DNA from: UKL13-3 sp964392775
GTDB taxonomy: Bacteria; Bacteroidota; Bacteroidia; UKL13-3
Length of the DNA stretch: 64,000 nt
Reading direction: 5' to 3'
NCBI GenBank assembly: GCA_964392775.1
Contig: CAYMRD010000001.1
Span: 124,001 to 188,000 of the forward strand
The translations under genes were made by a program, and so were the position numbers. A model generated the notes under the pieces. It searched no databases. It saw only the letters and a list, made by a program, of their open reading frames with translations, and had not been told where the DNA came from. This document shows, piece by piece, positions 60,334-64,000 of this stretch; position 1 is the first letter of the stretch, and every line of letters begins with the position of its first letter.

Positions 60334-61311
60334 ATGAAGCATAAAAATGTATTGGTGCTGGGCGGTTGCGGATATATTGGTTCCGTATTGTGTCCGTATC
60401 TGGCGGAGGCCGGATATGATATCACGGTTGTTGATTTGTGCTGGTTTGGAAACAATCTGCCGGATGATATTCCCGTGATTCAAAAAGATATTTTTGATAT
60501 GAAGCAGCAGGAGCTGGAAGGGTATGACGCAATCATTTTTTTAGCAGGGTTATCCAATGATCCGATGGCTGAATTTTCGCCTAAGGATAATTTTATTTAC
60601 AACACCGCATTGCCGGCATATATTGGTTTTATTGCAAAGGAGGCCGGTGTTAAACAATTGATTTTTGCAAGCTCCTGTTCGGTATATGGCTACACGCACA
60701 ACAGCACTTTTACCGAAAACGACCCTGCCGTATGCAATTATCCTTATGGCGTTTCAAAGCTTCAGGGAGAGCAGGCGTTGCTGAGCATTGCCGATGAGAA
60801 CTTTTCTGTATTGTGCTTCAGGCAGGGAACAGTAAGTGGATACAGCGAACGTATGCGTTTGGATCTGGCCATCAATACGATGTTTAAAAACGCATTGCTC
60901 AAAAATGAGATTACCTTATCAAACAGCAAAATATGGCGCCCGATACTGGGTTTGCAGGATTTATGCCGGGCATATCATCTGGGACTGGAGGCAGGGCTTT
61001 CACGCGGAAACGTATTCAATATCTGTTCGTTTAATGCAACTATCGGACAACTGGCTCAGTCGGTTGCTGCGTATGTGCAGGAGCATTTCGGTGTCGGGGT
61101 TTCCATCAGCAATAACAATACACAGGATTACAGAAACTATAAAGTTAGTGCCGCTAAAGCACAACTCGTATTAAACTTTCATCCCCAACAACATGATTTG
61201 GATATTCTCACTGACTTACATGCTCATCTCCATTCTTTCAGCAATTTCGATGATGAGCGATTTTACAATATCGACATCTTTAAAAAAATAATGACAGCTA
61301 AACTTTTATGA
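60334..61311 (+). CDS. Extended SDR sugar epimerase/dehydratase
   Basis: A 325-residue NAD-dependent short-chain dehydrogenase of the epimerase group. The nucleotide site is VLVLGGCGYIGSVLCPYL. The catalytic region has SSCSVYGYTHNS and YPYGVSKLQGEQALL (YxxxK), and the substrate part has RQGTVSGYSERMRLDLAINT. It probably forms or interconverts a sugar nucleotide for the same glycan. The gene overlaps the RmlD gene by four bases (ATGA-type coupling), which suggests coordinated translation. The substrate cannot be read from sequence. Confidence 0.87.
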   Translation: MKHKNVLVLGGCGYIGSVLCPYLAEAGYDITVVDLCWFGNNLPDDIPVIQKDIFDMKQQELEGYDAIIFLAGLSNDPMAEFSPKDNFIYNTALPAYIGFIAKEAGVKQLIFASSCSVYGYTHNSTFTENDPAVCNYPYGVSKLQGEQALLSIADENFSVLCFRQGTVSGYSERMRLDLAINTMFKNALLKNEITLSNSKIWRPILGLQDLCRAYHLGLEAGLSRGNVFNICSFNATIGQLAQSVAAYVQEHFGVGVSISNNNTQDYRNYKVSAAKAQLVLNFHPQQHDLDILTDLHAHLHSFSNFDDERFYNIDIFKKIMTAKLL

Positions 61312-62222
61312 CAAAAGTATTGATAACAGGCGCTAACGGGCAGCTTGGAGCAGATATTCTTGCCGTGCTTCAGCATGAAAAGGTGGATGTTGTGGGGCTT
61401 ACGCATCAGGATGCTGATATTGGAAATATAGACGCGGTTAAACAACTGTTTGTCCTGCATCAACCTGATGTGGTCATTAATACTGCGGCTTTTCACAATG
61501 TAAATGTATGTGAGCAGGATCCTTCAACAGCAAAGCTCATTAATACAGATGCTCCCGCATTGATGGCGGCTTTATGTTCTAAGCACCAAAAGCGCTTTAT
61601 CCATTTCAGCACAGATTATGTATTTGATGGAAAGAAAGGCATTCCTTATACAGAGCATGATAAAACCGCTCCGCTGAATGTGTACGGTGAAACCAAAAGA
61701 GAAGGCGAATCGCGGGTATTGATGTTTGACCCCGGCCATCTGGTGCTGCGTGTTTCTGCTTTATACGGACACCATCCATGCAGGGCTAAAAACGGGTTAA
61801 ACTTTATAAAACTCATGCTTAAGCTTGCTGCCGAAAAAGGTGAGGTAACGGTTGTGGACGATGAGCTTGTATCGCCAACAGCAACCCGGAATATAGCAGA
61901 GATGATACCGCTCATCCTGAATGATACAACCCTCAAAGGTATTGTTCACCTTACTTCGGAGGGGCAGTGCAGCTGGTATGATTTTGCGGATGAAATTTTT
62001 TCATATACGCACACACATGTTAAGCTGAACAGGGCAGAGCCACCGGCAATGCCTCCCGCCATACGCAGGCCAAAATATTCGGTGCTCGAAAACGGAATAT
62101 GGAATGCAGGAGGCTTCCCTGAAATGAATCACTGGAAAGAATCGTTGCATCAATATTTGGATGAGCTGAAAGCTATGCAGGAACCAACCTGGTTGCAGCA
62201 ATGTTCAATATCCGCGAAATAA
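61308..62222 (+). CDS. rmlD: dTDP-4-dehydrorhamnose reductase
   Basis: A 304-residue SDR enzyme of the RmlD family. It has KVLITGANGQLGADILAVLQ, VINTAAFHNVNVCEQDP, FIHFSTDYVFDGKKGIPYTE, the YxxxK motif in NVYGETKREGE, and HLVLRVSALYG. It makes the last reduction to dTDP-L-rhamnose using NAD(P)H. A norC-like gene starts 15 bases after its stop, so the sugar genes and norCB may share a transcript. Confidence 0.92.
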   Translation: MTKVLITGANGQLGADILAVLQHEKVDVVGLTHQDADIGNIDAVKQLFVLHQPDVVINTAAFHNVNVCEQDPSTAKLINTDAPALMAALCSKHQKRFIHFSTDYVFDGKKGIPYTEHDKTAPLNVYGETKREGESRVLMFDPGHLVLRVSALYGHHPCRAKNGLNFIKLMLKLAAEKGEVTVVDDELVSPTATRNIAEMIPLILNDTTLKGIVHLTSEGQCSWYDFADEIFSYTHTHVKLNRAEPPAMPPAIRRPKYSVLENGIWNAGGFPEMNHWKESLHQYLDELKAMQEPTWLQQCSISAK

Positions 62223-62237
62223 GTAATAAGCATAAGT

Positions 62238-62645
62238 ATGAGCAGAAAACCGTTGATTGTTTTTTTAGCGCTGGTAAGTTGTTTTATGGTGTATTCATTC
62301 AGCATTTACCTCAGGCCGGCTTTGCCTGCGGGAGCTTCACAGGCAAAAGCAATGCAGGGCAGGCTGGTATGGCAAAAATATAATTGTCAGGCATGCCACC
62401 AGTTGTATGGATTGGGAGGATACCTCGGGCCTGATTTAACCAATATGATGGCAACACCGTACAAAGACCCAACGTATCTTCACGCTATTTTGAAATCGGG
62501 CATCAAACAAATGCCGTCCTTTCATCTTGATGAAGAAGAGTTAGAGCAGCTTATAGCCTTTTTGCAATCAACCAATGCCAGTGGTACTGCAAGCCCTGCA
62601 AGCTTTACCATATTACCCACAGGAATGATTACACAACATGAATAG
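62238..62645 (+). CDS. norC: Cytochrome c subunit of NO reductase-like complex (NorC)
   Basis: A 135-residue membrane-anchored c-type cytochrome. The N-terminal anchor is residues about 5-25 (LIVFLALVSCFMVYSFSIYL). The haem site is YNCQACHQLYGLGGYLGPDL (CxxCH), and the sixth ligand Met is probably in IKQMPSFHLDEEELEQLIAF. The layout matches NorC of cNOR, which passes electrons to NorB. The norB start overlaps its stop by eight bases. The upstream RmlD gene is 15 bases away. Confidence 0.86.
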   Translation: MSRKPLIVFLALVSCFMVYSFSIYLRPALPAGASQAKAMQGRLVWQKYNCQACHQLYGLGGYLGPDLTNMMATPYKDPTYLHAILKSGIKQMPSFHLDEEELEQLIAFLQSTNASGTASPASFTILPTGMITQHE

Positions 62646-64000
62646 GATGCAAAAAAATACAGGAAACCTTTTTATCATATCGGCTCTGGTGATGCTTGCC
62701 GTTGGCTTATTGCTCGGAGTAATTGCCGCACACAGCTATATCATGCCGCATATTCTCAGGGGGACGTTCGGGTTTTTAACACTTCGCCCCATGCATGTAT
62801 CGGCTGTTCTGTTTTGGATTTTACTGGGTGCAACGGGTTGTGTATACAATGGATTGTTTCAGGTGGGGGAAACAAAACCATCTGTATGGCTAGGCTCTGC
62901 CCAATGGATTTTGTGGGTATTGGCAATCACTGGCGTATTTTATTCATACGTAACGGGAACGTTCGGAGGGCGCGAATACTGGGAGTTTAGTCCGGTATAT
63001 GCATTGCCGGTTGCCGCTGCATGGATACTCTTTTTAATCAATTTTATACGGGTAGCCAAAACCGTAAAACAATGGCCGGTATACCTTTGGATGTGGATGA
63101 CAGGTATTGTGTTTTTTCTGTTTACGTTTACGGAAAATTACCTGTGGGTATTTGATTATTTCCGGGAGTCGTTTATAAAAGACACAACCATTCAGTGGAA
63201 AGCCAATGGCTCGCTGGTGGGCGCGTGGAACCAGATTTTATATGGTACGGCCATCTTTATGATGGAGAAAATAAGTGGCAATAAAACGGTTGCGCACAGC
63301 AGGCTTTCTTTCGGGATGTATTTTTTAGGATTGTTTAACCTTATGTTTAACTGGGGGCATCATGTATATACATTACCTACCGATGCTTACGTAAGGTATG
63401 TGGGCTATGCAGTGAGCATGACGGAATGGGTGTTTTTTGCCCGCATTATTTACAACTGGAAACAACAGGTATCGGAAGCAAAGAAACATTTTCATTTTTA
63501 TCCGTACCGTTTTATACTGGCTTCGGAGGTTTGGATATTTGTGAATATGGGACAAGCCATTCTGATGTCGGTTCCTTCGTTTAATTTATACACGCACGGC
63601 ACACATGTTACGGTTGCACATGCTATGGGAACAACCATTGGTATCAATACCATGATATTGCTGGCTGCCTGCTTTATGTTTACTGCAGACGAATGTTCGC
63701 AGCGGTTTGAACGCAGCCTGTTGCTAAAGGCTTCTTTTTGGGTAACTCAGGGCAGCCTGTTTGTATTCTGGCTCTCGTTAAATATTGCCGGTATCAAAAA
63801 GGGGATGTGGCAAATGCAGCACGTTTCAGGTTCGTTCAGTGAGATGATGGGAGGATTGCAGGGCTGGTTTTATGTGTTTGTGTATGCGGGGATAGTGTTG
63901 ATGCTGGCACTCGGCAGCATTGCTGTTGTGCTGCTGCGCGTACATATCCGCTGTATGTTGAAACAACACCAGAAGATTTCCCGAAAGCAGGAGCCGCTTC
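62638..64000 (+). CDS. norB: NorB-like haem-copper oxidase superfamily subunit (partial)
   Basis: The gene starts eight bases inside norC and runs off the window after about 454 residues. About 12 TM helices are expected; the visible part covers most. H53 (LRPMHVSAV) matches the low-spin haem b ligand and H241/H242 (NWGHHVYTLPT) match the FeB histidines. H328 (VAHAMGTTIG) matches the haem b3 proximal His. But the third FeB His and the Glu of HLWVEG-type NorB align with N190 and V194 in KANGSLVGAWNQ, and the second low-spin haem ligand aligns with M330. So the active site is unlike classical cNOR. It may be a lineage variant, a NO dismutase-like enzyme, or an electron-transfer protein. Confidence 0.85.
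   Translation, partial: MNRMQKNTGNLFIISALVMLAVGLLLGVIAAHSYIMPHILRGTFGFLTLRPMHVSAVLFWILLGATGCVYNGLFQVGETKPSVWLGSAQWILWVLAITGVFYSYVTGTFGGREYWEFSPVYALPVAAAWILFLINFIRVAKTVKQWPVYLWMWMTGIVFFLFTFTENYLWVFDYFRESFIKDTTIQWKANGSLVGAWNQILYGTAIFMMEKISGNKTVAHSRLSFGMYFLGLFNLMFNWGHHVYTLPTDAYVRYVGYAVSMTEWVFFARIIYNWKQQVSEAKKHFHFYPYRFILASEVWIFVNMGQAILMSVPSFNLYTHGTHVTVAHAMGTTIGINTMILLAACFMFTADECSQRFERSLLLKASFWVTQGSLFVFWLSLNIAGIKKGMWQMQHVSGSFSEMMGGLQGWFYVFVYAGIVLMLALGSIAVVLLRVHIRCMLKQHQKISRKQEPL

Overview
The window comes from a free-living member of the Bacteroidota, most likely near Chitinophagales/Sphingobacteriales. Signs are three large surface proteins with type IX secretion (T9SS) C-terminal sorting domains, promoter-like TAnnTTTG boxes ahead of several genes, a DUF5522 protein, and the BtuB/BtuH/BtuG style of vitamin B12 capture. 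Gene density is moderate. The gaps carry several families of short dispersed repeats.

Layout. 1-12.8 kb: PhoH-like PIN protein (cut by the window edge), an RlmI-type rRNA methyltransferase, an OmpA lipoprotein, a cysteine desulfurase, a lone YhcG/DUF1016 nuclease-fold protein beside a T9SS beta-helix protein, an IS5-type transposase remnant, an NAPE-PLD-like hydrolase and a RibD/DHFR-fold protein. 12.9-19.7 kb: a ChaA-type antiporter, then a cobalamin riboswitch followed by a TonB receptor (BtuB), a tandem DUF4465 protein (BtuH-like) and a beta-propeller lipoprotein (BtuG-like). 20.4-32.5 kb: an ABC transporter trio (ATPase, permease, membrane-fusion protein), two universal stress proteins, EttA, methylmalonyl-CoA epimerase, a DEAD-box helicase, and envelope or unknown proteins. 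32.8-38.6 kb: a 1940-residue T9SS protein built from a duplicated module.

38.8-43.3 kb holds the most striking locus: a full-length type II-C-like Cas9 (1404 aa, catalytic residues intact). It has a divergently encoded tracrRNA with recognisable promoter, anti-repeat and terminator, and one degenerate CRISPR repeat just past the cas9 stop. There is no cas1, no cas2 and no array in the window. 43.5-55.1 kb: an AAA ATPase behind a triple palindromic operator-like repeat, a helical protein of unknown role, and a divergent 2826-residue T9SS protein with a GEVED domain and four repeated modules. 55.5-64 kb: an NMO-like protein of uncertain function, a Crp/Fnr regulator with an FNR-like cysteine cluster, a dTDP-rhamnose-type sugar cluster (GT2, RmlC, SDR, RmlD), and a norC/norB pair. 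NorB lacks several residues that are invariant in classical cNOR.

Functions that seem linked: B12 uptake (one riboswitch, three surface proteins); Cas9 with its tracrRNA and solitary repeat; Fnr-like sensing with NorCB and the NMO-like protein, suggestive of nitric oxide handling. MITE-like inverted-repeat elements cluster around the last region and also occur at 32.5 kb.
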